A stretch of 64,000 bases of DNA from Streptomyces soli (GTDB taxonomy: Bacteria > Actinomycetota > Actinomycetes > Streptomycetales > Streptomycetaceae). The stretch lies in assembly GCF_003999195.1 (NCBI RefSeq), contig NZ_RJVR01000333.1, positions 1-64,000 of the forward strand. Direction: 5' to 3'. The notes below the pieces were generated by a model. It did not search any database. It worked only from the letters and a program-made list of their open reading frames with translations, and had not been told where the DNA came from. Below are positions 11,801 to 20,238 of the stretch, piece by piece. Position numbers and translations under genes: made by a program. The first letter of the stretch is position 1; every line of letters begins with the position of its first letter.

Positions 11801-11921
11801 CCATTGGCAGTGCACGCCCGTCGCCCCCCATCAAGTCCTGTGTCGTCCTGCGCCCGTTCGCGGCCTCCTGTGGCCGCGCGAGGCGCATACCCCCATCGGG
11901 ACGATACACCAGTTCCGTCAC
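8895..11921 (-). CDS. Membrane PAS-GGDEF-EAL protein, likely diguanylate cyclase with degenerate EAL domain
   Basis: A 1008-residue protein at the locus I remember as CdgC (SCO5511) of S. coelicolor. Order: cytoplasmic N-terminus; about ten hydrophobic helices to residue 400 (e.g. LLPQLVVAVLCGGYATGAAL); a PAS domain (HFRSLVQGSSDVIMIAAP); GGDEF with an intact RLGGDEF (616-620) and an upstream RAGD inhibitory site; then EAL. The EAL signature is E-A-Q (752-754), the DDFGTG loop reads GGFGAG, and AEGVE reads ADGVD, so metal-binding acids are missing. I infer that it makes c-di-GMP and cannot degrade it. Start uncertain: the GTG at 11921 has a weak ribosome site and inner ATGs exist. ilvB follows closely. 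Confidence 0.85.
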   Translation of the reverse strand: MTELVYRPDGGMRLARPQEAANGRRTTQDLMGGDGRALPMEKEPDAGPHGTATATLDRAVSATGAVLAGPPLQGGKAGLLPQLVVAVLCGGYATGAALGWGSAEVALVMGDFGLSAAALTAAVSCLVYAVNGSGRRHRPAWALFAVSSSMVALGNGVWGWYEVVLREPVPRTSIADFCFLLFAPPAIIGLLLLAKRPVTRAGWVCLALDAWLIGGSLLTLSWSLALAHAAQGEGRSTFRVALSLAYPLLDIMLVSMVLALHSRRTSANRAAVNTAIAALALTVLCDALFTSPLLREHYRSGQILDAGWFAGSMLLAYSPWVARRGPDFPRPPAPDALASGRKVTGSLAALTPYLAAAVCVLGILYNAIDGQKVDRVVLLTGCFVVLALVVRQGIMLLDNISLTQELAQKENHFRSLVQGSSDVIMIAAPTGILRYVSPAAQGVYGRDAEDMVGTELSSHIHPEDLGRVLHEVRRFLAAHPTEEPATRIECRIRSGRGGWLHVESTVNRYQGGLIFNSRDVTERVRLQAQLQHSASHDALTDLPNRALFTERTRQALSGRRAGDGEAGGVAVLFIDLDGFKAVNDTVGHQAGDELLIQAARRLQESVRAGDTAARLGGDEFAALICGTSTDRHKREYQVHEIADRLRARLSEPYRFDGTELRVDASIGVAFAEPGVTPGELLRNADLAMYRAKQAGKGRVEMYAPQMQADYQREAVRRTELAGRLRAALQDGEFTLLHRPVVDLQGGRITAVEAQARWRSAQGILFTPAEFLRVAEDTDRTSELSRWLLAEAVGQAALRYGSGHPVPVAVRISTHRLMDRESPARDLESLLARHELPPGGLVLELTDQDPRISLTDLERRLSTLRRIGVRIALGGFGAGFAALTALRRLPVDVVKLDRSFTDGVVESPRLHKITGGLIRIAGELGIRTVADGVDRPEQVVALRSMGCTHGQGMAFSGPLDEHRLRSSLTRGSYPVPREVVAVSGGQLTVRSSRTVDELRSNSETAVPPA

Positions 11922-12016
11922 TCAGGGACATAGTTCCTCTACACAGCGTGACCACAGGGGAGGTGCCGTCACCGGGTGCGGTCACCTGGTGACGCAAGGG
12001 AGTTCAGGTGGCTGCC

Positions 12017-13021
12017 TCAGGTCGTCGCCACGACGTTCTCCAGGGGTTCGCCGGCCACGAAGCGCCCTACCTGGGCGCGCAGCAGCCGCTTGGCGCGCGG
12101 CAGGAACGCGGAAGTGGATCCTCCCACGTGGGGGCTGATGAGGACGCCCGGGGCGTGCCAGAGCGGGTGGCCTGCGGGCAGCGGCTCAGGGTCGGTGACG
12201 TCGAGCGCCGCCTGGATCCGGCCGGATTCCAGCTCGGCCAGCAGCGCCTTGGTGTCGACGACGGGGCCCCGCGCCATGTTCACCAGCAGCGCGCCGTCCT
12301 TGAGGCGGGCCAGGAAGTCCGCCCCGGCCAGGCCCTTCGTCGCCTCGGTGAGCGGGGTGGAGAGGATCACCACGTCGGCGGTGGGCAGGAGTTCCGGCAG
12401 TTCGGACAGGGCGTGCACCGGGCCGCGCGGGTGCTCGATCGAGGGGGGCAGCGCGGAGCGCTTCGTTGGAAGGGTGGTGGCGGGCGACGGGCGGGCGGTG
12501 CGGGCGACCCGTACGATCCGCTCGCACTCGAAGGGCGCGAGCCGGTCCTCGATGGCGGCGCCGATCGATCCGTAGCCGATGATCATTACGGTCCGGTCGG
12601 CGAGCGCCGGATAGAAGCCCGCATGCCATTCCTCGGCTTCCTGGCCTTGTACGAAGCGCGGGATGCCGCGCAGCGAGGCGAGGATCAGGGCGAGGGTGAG
12701 CTCGGCGGTGCTCGCCTCGTGGACGCCGCGGGCGTTGCACAGGCGCACGCCGGACGGGAGTTGCGACAGATAGGGGGTGACGTGGTCGACGCCCGCACTG
12801 AGGGTCTGTACGACCCGCAGTCCGGTCATCTCCGGCAGCGGGCGGGCGGTGACCTCGGGCGGTTTCATGTAGGGCACGGCGTAGAAGGCGGCGGAGGCCG
12901 GGTCAGCGGGGAAGTCAGCCGCGCCGTCCCAGAAGACGTACTCCGGTCCTTCCGGTAGTCCGCCGATCTCAGCGGGCGGGATGGGCAGCCAGACGGTGGG
13001 GGCGGATGCGTGGTCAGTCAT
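12017..13021 (-). CDS. D-isomer-specific 2-hydroxyacid dehydrogenase family protein
   Basis: A 334-residue NAD(P)-dependent oxidoreductase. The nucleotide-binding fold shows GYGSIGAAIEDRL near residue 148; the active site has Arg in NMARGPVVDTKAL, Glu in DVTDPEPLPAGHPLW and His in ISPHVGGSTSAF. It lacks the ACT domain of SerA and the substrate cannot be named. The ATG start (MTDHASAP) is 48 bases from the divergent aldo/keto reductase start, so the two share a short promoter region. Confidence 0.88.
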   Translation of the reverse strand: MTDHASAPTVWLPIPPAEIGGLPEGPEYVFWDGAADFPADPASAAFYAVPYMKPPEVTARPLPEMTGLRVVQTLSAGVDHVTPYLSQLPSGVRLCNARGVHEASTAELTLALILASLRGIPRFVQGQEAEEWHAGFYPALADRTVMIIGYGSIGAAIEDRLAPFECERIVRVARTARPSPATTLPTKRSALPPSIEHPRGPVHALSELPELLPTADVVILSTPLTEATKGLAGADFLARLKDGALLVNMARGPVVDTKALLAELESGRIQAALDVTDPEPLPAGHPLWHAPGVLISPHVGGSTSAFLPRAKRLLRAQVGRFVAGEPLENVVATT

Positions 13022-13068
13022 GGTCAGCACGCTATGGCACAGTTGGCGGCCGAGGGAGGTCACCCAAG

Positions 13069-14061
13069 GTGGAGCGCAGGACAATCGGCGCGGCAGCTCT
13101 TGAAGTGGGCGCCGTGGGGCTGGGATGCATGCCGATGAGCTGGGCGTACAGCGCTTCGCGGCAGGACGGCGAGACCTCCCTGCGGGCGGTGCACACCGCG
13201 CTGGACCTCGGTACGTCGCTGCTCGACACGGCTGACATGTACGGGCCGTTCACCAACGAGTTGCTGGTGGGGCGGGTGCTCAAGGAGCGACGCGGGGATG
13301 TTTTCGTGTCCACCAAGGTCGGCCTGCTCGTGGGCGAGCAACACCTCGTCGCCAACGGGCGCCCGGGCTATGTGAGGCGGGCCTGCGACGCGTCGCTGCG
13401 GCGGCTCCAGGCCGATGTCATCGACCTGTACCAGCTGCACCGCGCCGACCCCGAGATACCGGTCGAGGAGACCTGGGGCGCGATGGCGGAGCTGGTCACG
13501 GCCGGCAAGGTGCGGGCGCTGGGGCTGTGCGCGGTGGGCGCGCGGGCGGGGCGCCGGGCCGGGGCGCAGATGCACGACGAAACGCTTCGCCAGTTGCGAT
13601 CCGTCCAGCAGGTCTTCCCGGTCAGCTGCGTCCAGGCCGAGCTGTCGGTGTGGTCGCCGGAAGCGCTGGACGCCCTGCTGCCGTGGTGCGCGGCTCGCGG
13701 AGTCGGCTTCCTGGCCGCCATGCCGCTGGGCAACGGCTTCCTCACGGGCAGCCTCAAGCCGGGGCAGGGCTTCGAGCCCGATGACGTACGCGCCCGGCAT
13801 CCGCGCTTCACCGCCGACATGATGGCCGCGAACCAGCCCATCGTCGCCGGCCTCCGCCGGGTCGCCGAGCGGCACTCCGCCACTCCCGCCCAGGTCGCCC
13901 TCGCCTGGGTACTGGCCCGGGGCCCGCACGTCGTCCCCGTCCCCGGCGCGAAGCGCGGCCGCTGGACCGCCGAGAACGCCGGCGCCTCCACCCTCCGCCT
14001 CGCGCCGGAGGACTTCGCCGAGATCGCCACCCTCCCCGCCGCCCAGGGGTCCTGGGACTGA
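13069..14061 (+). CDS. Aldo/keto reductase
   Basis: A 330-residue (beta/alpha)8 NADPH oxidoreductase. The catalytic tetrad is visible as Asp and Tyr in LLDTADMYGPFTNE, Lys in VSTKVGLL and His in LYQLHRADP; the C-terminal cofactor loop is VVPVPGAKRGRW. The GTG start follows GGGAGGT. It resembles the YajO/Tas group of reductases. Divergent from the hydroxyacid dehydrogenase. The substrate is unknown. Confidence 0.88.
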   Translation: MERRTIGAAALEVGAVGLGCMPMSWAYSASRQDGETSLRAVHTALDLGTSLLDTADMYGPFTNELLVGRVLKERRGDVFVSTKVGLLVGEQHLVANGRPGYVRRACDASLRRLQADVIDLYQLHRADPEIPVEETWGAMAELVTAGKVRALGLCAVGARAGRRAGAQMHDETLRQLRSVQQVFPVSCVQAELSVWSPEALDALLPWCAARGVGFLAAMPLGNGFLTGSLKPGQGFEPDDVRARHPRFTADMMAANQPIVAGLRRVAERHSATPAQVALAWVLARGPHVVPVPGAKRGRWTAENAGASTLRLAPEDFAEIATLPAAQGSWD

Positions 14062-14269
14062 GGCGACGCGCTCCCTGCGGGCGGTGCGCCGGGCGCGTCC
14101 AGGGCGGCGTGCAGGTCGCGGGCCACCGACCGCCCGGGGTGCCGGGAACCCCGGCAGGCCATGTCCGGGCGACTTGTCCGGGGCCTCCACCGGAACCTGG
14201 AAGCGCCGGGCGCCGGGGTAACGGATGTGGTGTGCTTGATCCGTGCCGATCTGCCGGGGAGGGTCCGCT

Positions 14270-15436
14270 GTGCGACGTCGTACCGTGATCGTGGCGGTTG
14301 CGGCGTTCGCCGCAACCGCGCTGCTGGCGGCGGGCTGTTCGTCGTCGGGCCGGGTGCCGCCGTTCGCGACGTCGTCGCCGCCCGCCTCGTCGGCGCCCAC
14401 GACGGGCTCGAGTCCGCAGGTCTCCGAGTCCGCCGCCCCGGCGAAGGGAACCGCGAAGGTGACCGCCACCGTGGCGACGGGGCTGAACACGCCCTGGGGC
14501 ATGGCCGTCCTCCCCGAAGGGGATCTGCTGGTCGCATCCCGTGACACCGGGAAGATCACGCGGGTCGCCGCGAAGAACGGCGCGAAGACCACGGTCGGCA
14601 GCGTCCCCGGGGTCTCGTCGGGCGGCGAGGGCGGGCTGCTGGGGCTGACGCTGTCGCCCGGCTTCGCCACCGATCACCTGGTGTACGCGTACTTCACCAC
14701 CGAGTCAGACAATCGCATCGCCCGCGTGCTGTACGACGAGTCCAAGCCCGCCGGAGAGCAGCTCGGCGCCCCGGACACGATCCTGCGCGGCATCCCGCAC
14801 GGGGCGATCCACAACGGCGGCCGGATCGCGTTCGGCCCGGACGGGATGCTGTACGCCGGCACCGGGGAGAGCGGCGACCGGGGCCTCGCGCAGGACCGGA
14901 AGTCGCTCGGCGGCAAGATCCTCCGGATGACCCCCGACGGGGAACCGGCGCCGGGCAACCCGTACGCCGGCTCGGTGGTCTACTCGTACGGCCACCGCAA
15001 TGTGCAGGGCCTGGCGTGGGACGCCCAGGGGCGGCTGTGGGCAGCGGAGTTCGGCCAGGACACCTGGGACGAGCTCAATCTGATCCGCCCCGGCGAGAAC
15101 TACGGCTGGCCGGTCGTCGAGGGCATCGGCCACCAGCCGGGCTACGTCGACCCCGTCGCCGTATGGCGCACCGACGACGCCTCGCCCAGCGGCATCGCGT
15201 ACGCCAAGGGCTCCATTTGGATGGCCTCCCTCAAGGGGGCCCGCCTGTGGCGGATCCCGCTCCAGGGCACGAAGACGGCCGCCGCCCCGCAGGCCTTCCT
15301 CATCGACCGTTACGGGCGGCTGCGTACGGTCGTCGCCGACCAGGACGGCACCCTCCTGCTCACCACCAGCAACACCGACGGCCGCGGCAACCCCAGAAGC
15401 GGCGACGACCGCATCCTCCGGCTGTCGGTGGGCTGA
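14270..15436 (+). CDS. Lipoprotein PQQ-dependent glucose/sorbosone dehydrogenase-like beta-propeller
   Basis: A 388-residue exported protein. The N-terminus is a lipoprotein signal: VRRRTVIVAVAAFAATALLAAGC with the lipobox AAGC, then a Ser/Pro/Thr linker. The body shows soluble glucose dehydrogenase (Asd/GDH family) motifs: NTPWGMAVLPEGDLLVA, GEGGLLGLTLSPGF, HNGGRIAFGPDGMLYAGTGE, YSYGHRNVQGLAWD and GENYGWP. Relatives oxidise sugars outside the cell using PQQ, though many streptomycete members are uncharacterised. The GTG start follows GGGGAGGG. No PQQ synthesis genes are in view. Confidence 0.85.
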   Translation: MRRRTVIVAVAAFAATALLAAGCSSSGRVPPFATSSPPASSAPTTGSSPQVSESAAPAKGTAKVTATVATGLNTPWGMAVLPEGDLLVASRDTGKITRVAAKNGAKTTVGSVPGVSSGGEGGLLGLTLSPGFATDHLVYAYFTTESDNRIARVLYDESKPAGEQLGAPDTILRGIPHGAIHNGGRIAFGPDGMLYAGTGESGDRGLAQDRKSLGGKILRMTPDGEPAPGNPYAGSVVYSYGHRNVQGLAWDAQGRLWAAEFGQDTWDELNLIRPGENYGWPVVEGIGHQPGYVDPVAVWRTDDASPSGIAYAKGSIWMASLKGARLWRIPLQGTKTAAAPQAFLIDRYGRLRTVVADQDGTLLLTTSNTDGRGNPRSGDDRILRLSVG

Positions 15437-15474
15437 CGTACGCTGGCGGCCAGACATGCTGCTGGGGGTACGCG

Positions 15475-15687
15475 ATGTTCGACCTCTTCGACGAGCTGTT
15501 CGCGCCGGGCCGTAAGCACACCGACGACGAGCGAAATCGCCTTGAGCTCTTCCGCGACGAGGAGGGCGACAGCGACCCCGGGCGCGGTCCGATAGACCTC
15601 GACTCCGGCACGGTGGTCATACGCCCCCAGGCCCCGCCCCCGAGCGACGAGACTCCCTCTGACGCCCAGGCCCTGTCTGATAAATAG
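15475..15687 (+). CDS. Small DUF6191-like protein
   Basis: A 70-residue acidic, soluble protein beginning MFDLFDELFAPGRKHTDDER and continuing GPIDLDSGTVVIRP, a pattern I recognise from short streptomycete proteins grouped as DUF6191. Function is unknown. It starts 38 bases after the sugar dehydrogenase and is probably cotranscribed. The Pro/Ser-rich tail looks disordered. The start ATG is preceded by GGGGGTACGCG. Confidence 0.75.
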   Translation: MFDLFDELFAPGRKHTDDERNRLELFRDEEGDSDPGRGPIDLDSGTVVIRPQAPPPSDETPSDAQALSDK

Positions 15688-15901
15688 CGCGCCAGCCGCC
15701 CGGAGGGCGGGCCCCGCGGCGTCTGGTGCGTGTGATCGCAAGGCGGTGGGGGCACCCCCGGACGAAGTCTGGGGGAGATCGCCCTCGCAGTGGACTACTC
15801 GGGCGACTCCGACAGCGAGAGCGCGTGCCTGGGGACTCTCCCCCACCCAGCCGCCAGGCTGGGGGAGCCTCGCGCGGCAGGTGGGATTCGTCGGACAGGG
15901 C
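15688..15901. repeat. Intergenic stretch with streptomycete-type dispersed repeats
   Basis: No gene is visible. 15745-15778 (GGTGGGGGCACCCCCGGACG...) is nearly identical, in inverse orientation, to 45554-45587, and 15846-15867 (CCCAGCCGCCAGGCTGGGGG...) is repeated at 33517-33538. These short palindromic elements turn up in gene gaps throughout the window. Confidence 0.6.
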
Positions 15902-17275
15902 CTAGGACCCCACGGCGTCCGCGAACAGCCGGAGCCGGTGGGCCAGCGCGGCAGCCTCGCCACGGCTGGAGACGCTCAGCTTGGCGAGGATGTTGGAGAC
16001 GTGGACGCTCGCGGTCTTGGGTGAGTTGACTCCCTCCCCCGCCTAGGGGCGGGGGGTTCCAGCGGTCACCCGCTGGGCTTCCTGCTTCACCGACGACCGC
16101 CCCGTCCGGGAGGACTCCCGTTGAGGTCTTACACCGTCTCCACAGGCCGTGACCGCCAGCCCAGCGGCCAGAATATTGCGTGCCGCGTTCACGTCGCGGT
16201 CATGCACCGCGCCGCAGTCGCACGTCCACTCCCGGACGTTCAGCGGCAGCTTCGCCCGGATCGTCCCGCAGGCCCCACACAGCTTCGAGCTGGGGAACCA
16301 GCGGTCGACCACCACGAGTTCACGCCCGTACCAGGCGCACTTGTACTCCAGCATCGACCGCAACTCGGTCCACGACGCGTCAGAGATCGCCCGCGCGAGC
16401 TTGCCGTTCTTCAACAGGTTGCGGACGGTAAGGTCCTCGATCACGACCGTTTGGTTCTCACGGACGATTCGAGTGGTCAGCTTGTGCAGGAAGTCCCGCC
16501 TGCGGTCGGTGATCCGGGCATGGACCTTGGCGGCCTTCCGCCGGGCGCTTCCTTGACGGCGTCCGCCGCCTCGGTCCAGCGGCCCATAGCCAGCAGGGAC
16601 GAGGCCCGGTTGCTCAGGGCATCGCGCTCACCGCTGCGGCGGGCGGCGATGGTGATCTCCGACATGAGGTCGAGCTGCCGTAGCCGGGTCGTACCCGGGT
16701 CGCAGCCGCACCACAGCGGATAGATCTCCCCGTAGTCAGCCAGGATCAGCCCCTCGCGGACCTCGTCCGGGACGCTGTCCCACAGCTCCAACGCCCGTTC
16801 CAGCACGTGCCGTTGCTCGGCGTAAGCATGCCGGCGCCGGGCCTCGACGGAGGCCCGCAGGACGGCGGGCAGCGCCTTGGCGGCGTCATGGGCGTGGTAC
16901 CAGTAGCTGGCCAGCCGGGCGGGGCGTTCGTCGCTGCGTATGAGCGAGGGATCGGCCTCCAGCGCCTCGGCGTAGCGGCGGCTGATGCGGCCGCGTTCGC
17001 CGGGCAGCAGATCGTCGCCGACCGCCTCGCGGACCAGGGAGTGGCGGAAGCGGTAGCCGTCCCCGTCGTCGGTGGGGAGGAGGAGGTTGGCGCCGACAGC
17101 GGCTCGCAGTGCCTCGATGAGATCGTCCTCGGCGAGCCCGGCGACCGCCGCGAGCAGCGCGTACTCAACGGTGGAGCCGCCCTCGGCGACCACCCTGGCC
17201 ACCCGCTGGGCGCCGTCGGGCAGGGTCTCGAGGCGTACGAGCAGCAGGTCGCGGAGGCTGTCGCTCAGGCCGGTG
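15902..17275 (-). pseudogene. Decayed LuxR-family (LAL-type) ATPase regulator, two fragments
   Basis: Two homologous pieces of one large regulator remain. Upstream piece (about 16546-17275): from LSDSLRDLLLVRLETLPDGA through GSTVEYALLAAVAGLAEDD to LLAMGRWTEAADAVKEA, typical of the middle of AAA/tetratricopeptide LuxR proteins. Downstream piece (15902-16023): SPKTASVHVSNILAKLSV and LAHRLRLF, the end of a LuxR helix-turn-helix. The N-terminal ATPase (Walker motifs) and several hundred middle residues are gone, and a TnpB remnant sits between the pieces. The product cannot be functional. Confidence 0.85.
16026..16548 (-). mobile_element. Truncated TnpB element (IS200/IS605 superfamily) with right end
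   Basis: The frame from about 16546 to a stop at 16043 encodes the C-terminal half of a TnpB: ARRKAAKVHARITDRRRDF, VVIEDLTVRNLLKNGKLAR, a four-cysteine zinc ribbon (CGACGTIRAK, WTCDCGAVHDRDVNAARNIL) and the final RuvC acid in HDRDVNAA. The N-terminal half is deleted and no TnpA partner is seen. Just past the stop a GC hairpin (CCCCGCCTAGGGGCGGGG) ends the element next to TTGAC (16026-16030). In intact elements this segment forms the omega RNA. Here it is a relic inside a dead regulator gene. Confidence 0.85.
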
Positions 17276-17303
17276 CGGCAGCCCTGGCAGCCTGGTTGAG
17301 GTC

Positions 17304-17342
17304 TCGTCCGGCCTGCGGGCCGGTGGCCGGCAGGCCGGACGA
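17304..17342 (-). terminator. Hairpin after the MMPL/membrane-protein operon
   Basis: A perfect 13-bp stem (TCGTCCGGCCTGC, 17304-17316; GCAGGCCGGACGA, 17330-17342) with an inner GGCC pairing, 70 bases past the stop of the gene at 17412. No U-tract follows, as is usual for streptomycete terminators. Confidence 0.6.
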
Positions 17343-17411
17343 AACCGGCAGCCGCTGCCTCGGAAGGCCTTAGACGGCGGGTAGGACGCCTTAGGTGATG
17401 TCCGGCCGAGG

Positions 17412-18020
17412 TCAGCCGGTGGTGGACGAGGTGGTGGTCGCGGCGACCTGCGGGAGGTCGGTGAAGACGTCGAACCACATCACACCGGCGATGAACAGGC
17501 CGAGGACGCCGAGGGCCAGGCCGCCCCAGGCGACGGCGCGGGTCCAGGGGGCGGCGCTCTTCGCGGTGAGGAGCACGACGCCGGCGACGATGATCGCGGC
17601 GAGGCCGAAGAGGCCGTTGAAGAGGGCGACGGTGTGCCAGGGGGAGCCGTAGATCTGGGCGATCTGCGTGGCGGTGGCGGCGGAGGAGGAGTTGATCTGG
17701 CCGATCAGCTGCTGGCGGTCGGACATCAGCGTGCCGATCCAAGTGCCGGTCAGCGAGGACAGGCCCAGTCCGGCGCCGATCACGGCTCCGGCACCGGCCA
17801 GGACGCCGGTGGAGGCCGCCACGGGCTCCGACCCGTCGTCGTAGGACGCGATGAAGTCCGCGTCGTCCGCGTCTATCTCGCTGTCCGTGTCGCTGTCGTT
17901 TTCGGTCTTCGTCTCGTCCTCGACGAGAAGGTTGTTGTCCGGTTCGACCTCGGCCGCCTTGGCGTCGATTTCGGTCTCGGTGGCGCTTTCGGCCGCCTCA
18001 GCGGTCTTCGTGGTCTCCAT
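17412..18020 (-). CDS. Acidic-tailed membrane protein coupled to MMPL transporter
   Basis: A 202-residue protein of unknown function. Residues 1-68 are strikingly acidic and Thr/Ala-rich (EIDAKAAEVEPDNNLLVEDE, DSDTDSEIDADDADFI). Three hydrophobic segments follow (GVLAGAGAVIGAGLGLSSL, LFNGLFGLAAIIVAGVVLL, AWGGLALGVLGLFIAGVMW), with a short Thr/Ser tail. Its ATG lies 23 bases inside the end of the MMPL gene, so the two are translationally coupled and probably act together, perhaps as an accessory subunit (inference). Confidence 0.75.
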   Translation of the reverse strand: METTKTAEAAESATETEIDAKAAEVEPDNNLLVEDETKTENDSDTDSEIDADDADFIASYDDGSEPVAASTGVLAGAGAVIGAGLGLSSLTGTWIGTLMSDRQQLIGQINSSSAATATQIAQIYGSPWHTVALFNGLFGLAAIIVAGVVLLTAKSAAPWTRAVAWGGLALGVLGLFIAGVMWFDVFTDLPQVAATTTSSTTG

Positions 18021-20238
18021 GGGCGCTCACCGTAGGTGCGGAATCTGAGAGTTCTCTGAGCGTGCGCGAAGAATCCCCGCCCGTCCCTGCCGCATCGGCC
18101 GTTCCCTCGATGCTCAGACGTGGCAGGCGGCGCTCCAGCCAGTCCGGAAGCCACCAGTTCCAGCTGCCCATCATGTGCATCAGGGCCGGGACGAGGAGCG
18201 TACGCAGGACGAAGGCATCCAGCGCGACAGCGGCCGCCAGGCCGATGCCGAACATGGCGATCGTACGGTCGCCGCTCAGCACGAAGGCGAGGAAGACGGA
18301 GATCATGATGACGGCCGCCGAGTTGATCACACGGCTGGTCTCGGCGAGGCCGACCCGGACCGCCCGGCGGTTGTCATGGGTCTCCTGCCACTCCTCGTAC
18401 ATGCGGCTGACCAGGAAGACCTGGTAGTCCATGGAGAGCCCGAAGAGTACGGAGACCATGATCACCGGCAGGAAGGGCTCGATCGGCCCGGCGCTGCCGA
18501 GGCCCAACAGCTCACTCCCCCAGCCCCACTGGAAGATCGCGACGACGATGCCGAAGGAGGAGGCGACGGCGGCGATGTTCATTACGGCGGCCTTGAGCGG
18601 GATGCCGATGCTGCGGAAGGCCAGGAGCAGCAGCAGGCAGCCCAGCGCCACCACCGATCCGACGAAAAGCGGCAGCTTGCCGACGATCACCGAGGCGAAG
18701 TCGGCGTAGCTGGCCGTCACCCCGCCGACGTAGACCTGCAGCGAGGTGCCCTCCGCGGCCTCCGGGATGACATGGTCGCGCAGGTTGCCCACCAGGGCGT
18801 CGGTGGCCTGCGACTGCGGAGAGGTGGTCGGCACGACCGTGACCACCTGGACGTCGCTGCCGTGGTCGGCCGACTGGACGCCGACCTCGGCGACGCCCGC
18901 GGTGTGCTTGAGGGTGGCGGTGAGCTGCTCCAGGGCGACCTTGTCGGCGGCGTTGTCGGTCTCGGCGACCAACTGCAGCGGGCCGTTGAAGCCGGGCCCG
19001 AAGCCTCGGGACAGCAGGTCGTACGCCTGGCGCGTGGTGGTGGTCGCCGCATTGTTGCCCTGGTCGGACGAGCCGAGGTGCAGGGACAGCGTGGGCAGCG
19101 CCAGCACCAGCATCACGCCCGCCGCGAGCGTGCCGAGCAGCCGCGGATGCCGCTCGACGAAGGCCGACCAGCGCGCGGCGATCCCGGTGGGCAGCGTGGG
19201 CTGCGGGCCGTGTTCGGTGAGCCGGTGGCGTTCGCGCCGGCTGAGGGCCTTCATGCCGATCATGCCCAGCAGTGCAGGCAGCAGGGTCACGGAGGCGGCC
19301 ACCGTCAGCAGCACGGTCAGCGACGCGGCGATCGCGACGCCGTTGAGGAAGCTCAGCCGCAGGATCAGCATCCCCAGCAGCGCCACGCAAACCGTGCCGC
19401 CTGCGAACACCACCGCCCTGCCGGTCGTGCTCACCGCCTTCTCGGCGGCCTCGCGCACCGACAGACCCTGTTTGAGGCCTCTGCGGTGCCGGGTGACGAT
19501 GAAGAGTGCGTAGTCGATGCCGACGCCCAGGCCGATGAGCATGCCGAGCATCGGCGCGAAGTCGGCGACCGTCATGAGGTGGCCGAGCAACTCGATGCCC
19601 ATGTACGCGGTGCCGACGCTGACCAGCGCGGTGATGATCGGCAGGAACATCGCGAAGAGCGAGCCGAAGGCGAGCAGCAGCACCACGGCGGCCACGGCCA
19701 CCCCGACCAGCTCGCTGATGTGCGTCGTGGTGCCCTCGGTGAGGGCGATGGCGCTGCCGCCCAGCTCGACGTCGACGTTGGCGCTCGCGGCTTTCTGGGC
19801 GGTGTCGACGACGGCCTTCGCCTGGCTCGGGCTGATGTTCTGCGACGCGGCGGCGAAGGTCACCGTCGCGTAGGCGGTGTGGCCGTCCTGGCTGATCTGC
19901 CCGGTGCCGTCGGCCCCGTACGGGCTGGTGACGAAGGCCACGCCGGGCAGTTTGGCGACCTTGTCGAGGGCCGTGGTGAGGCTGCTCTTGACGTCGGCGG
20001 CACGGACGGTGCCCTGGCCGGTGTGCCAGACGATGGTGTCGCTGTCGCCGGACTGGCCGGGGAAGGCCTGCTGGAGAAGGGCGGTGGCCTTACCCGACTC
20101 GGTGCCCGATATCTCGTAGTTGTTCGAGTAGGCGGAGCCGGTGACGGCGGCCGCGGTGCTCAGGCCGACCAGTGCGGCGAGCCACAGAGCGAGAACGACG
20201 AGACGGCGGTTCAGACACCAACGTGCGAGTGCGGCCAT
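17998..20238 (-). CDS. MMPL-family (RND superfamily) transporter
   Basis: A 746-residue inner-membrane exporter with the two-fold RND layout: helix 1 (LVVLALWLAALVGLSTAAAV), a large outer loop, five helices, a cytoplasmic linker, then the second repeat. Proton-relay motifs are GLGVGIDYALFIVTRHRRG in repeat 1 and FGLSMDYQVFLVSRMYEEW in repeat 2. Actinobacterial MMPL proteins move lipids or lipophilic metabolites; the cargo is not predictable here. It is the first gene of a two-gene operon with the overlapping acidic membrane protein. No regulator adjoins it. Confidence 0.9.
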   Translation of the reverse strand: MAALARWCLNRRLVVLALWLAALVGLSTAAAVTGSAYSNNYEISGTESGKATALLQQAFPGQSGDSDTIVWHTGQGTVRAADVKSSLTTALDKVAKLPGVAFVTSPYGADGTGQISQDGHTAYATVTFAAASQNISPSQAKAVVDTAQKAASANVDVELGGSAIALTEGTTTHISELVGVAVAAVVLLLAFGSLFAMFLPIITALVSVGTAYMGIELLGHLMTVADFAPMLGMLIGLGVGIDYALFIVTRHRRGLKQGLSVREAAEKAVSTTGRAVVFAGGTVCVALLGMLILRLSFLNGVAIAASLTVLLTVAASVTLLPALLGMIGMKALSRRERHRLTEHGPQPTLPTGIAARWSAFVERHPRLLGTLAAGVMLVLALPTLSLHLGSSDQGNNAATTTTRQAYDLLSRGFGPGFNGPLQLVAETDNAADKVALEQLTATLKHTAGVAEVGVQSADHGSDVQVVTVVPTTSPQSQATDALVGNLRDHVIPEAAEGTSLQVYVGGVTASYADFASVIVGKLPLFVGSVVALGCLLLLLAFRSIGIPLKAAVMNIAAVASSFGIVVAIFQWGWGSELLGLGSAGPIEPFLPVIMVSVLFGLSMDYQVFLVSRMYEEWQETHDNRRAVRVGLAETSRVINSAAVIMISVFLAFVLSGDRTIAMFGIGLAAAVALDAFVLRTLLVPALMHMMGSWNWWLPDWLERRLPRLSIEGTADAAGTGGDSSRTLRELSDSAPTVSAHGDHEDR

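Noticed and set aside
9480-11933. An 817-codon plus-strand frame over the GGDEF-EAL gene
   Set aside because: Same antisense artefact; no domain and no ribosome site.
13060-14670. A 536-codon minus-strand frame over the aldo/keto reductase and sugar dehydrogenase
   Set aside because: Covers two plus-strand genes with complete motifs; no homology visible.
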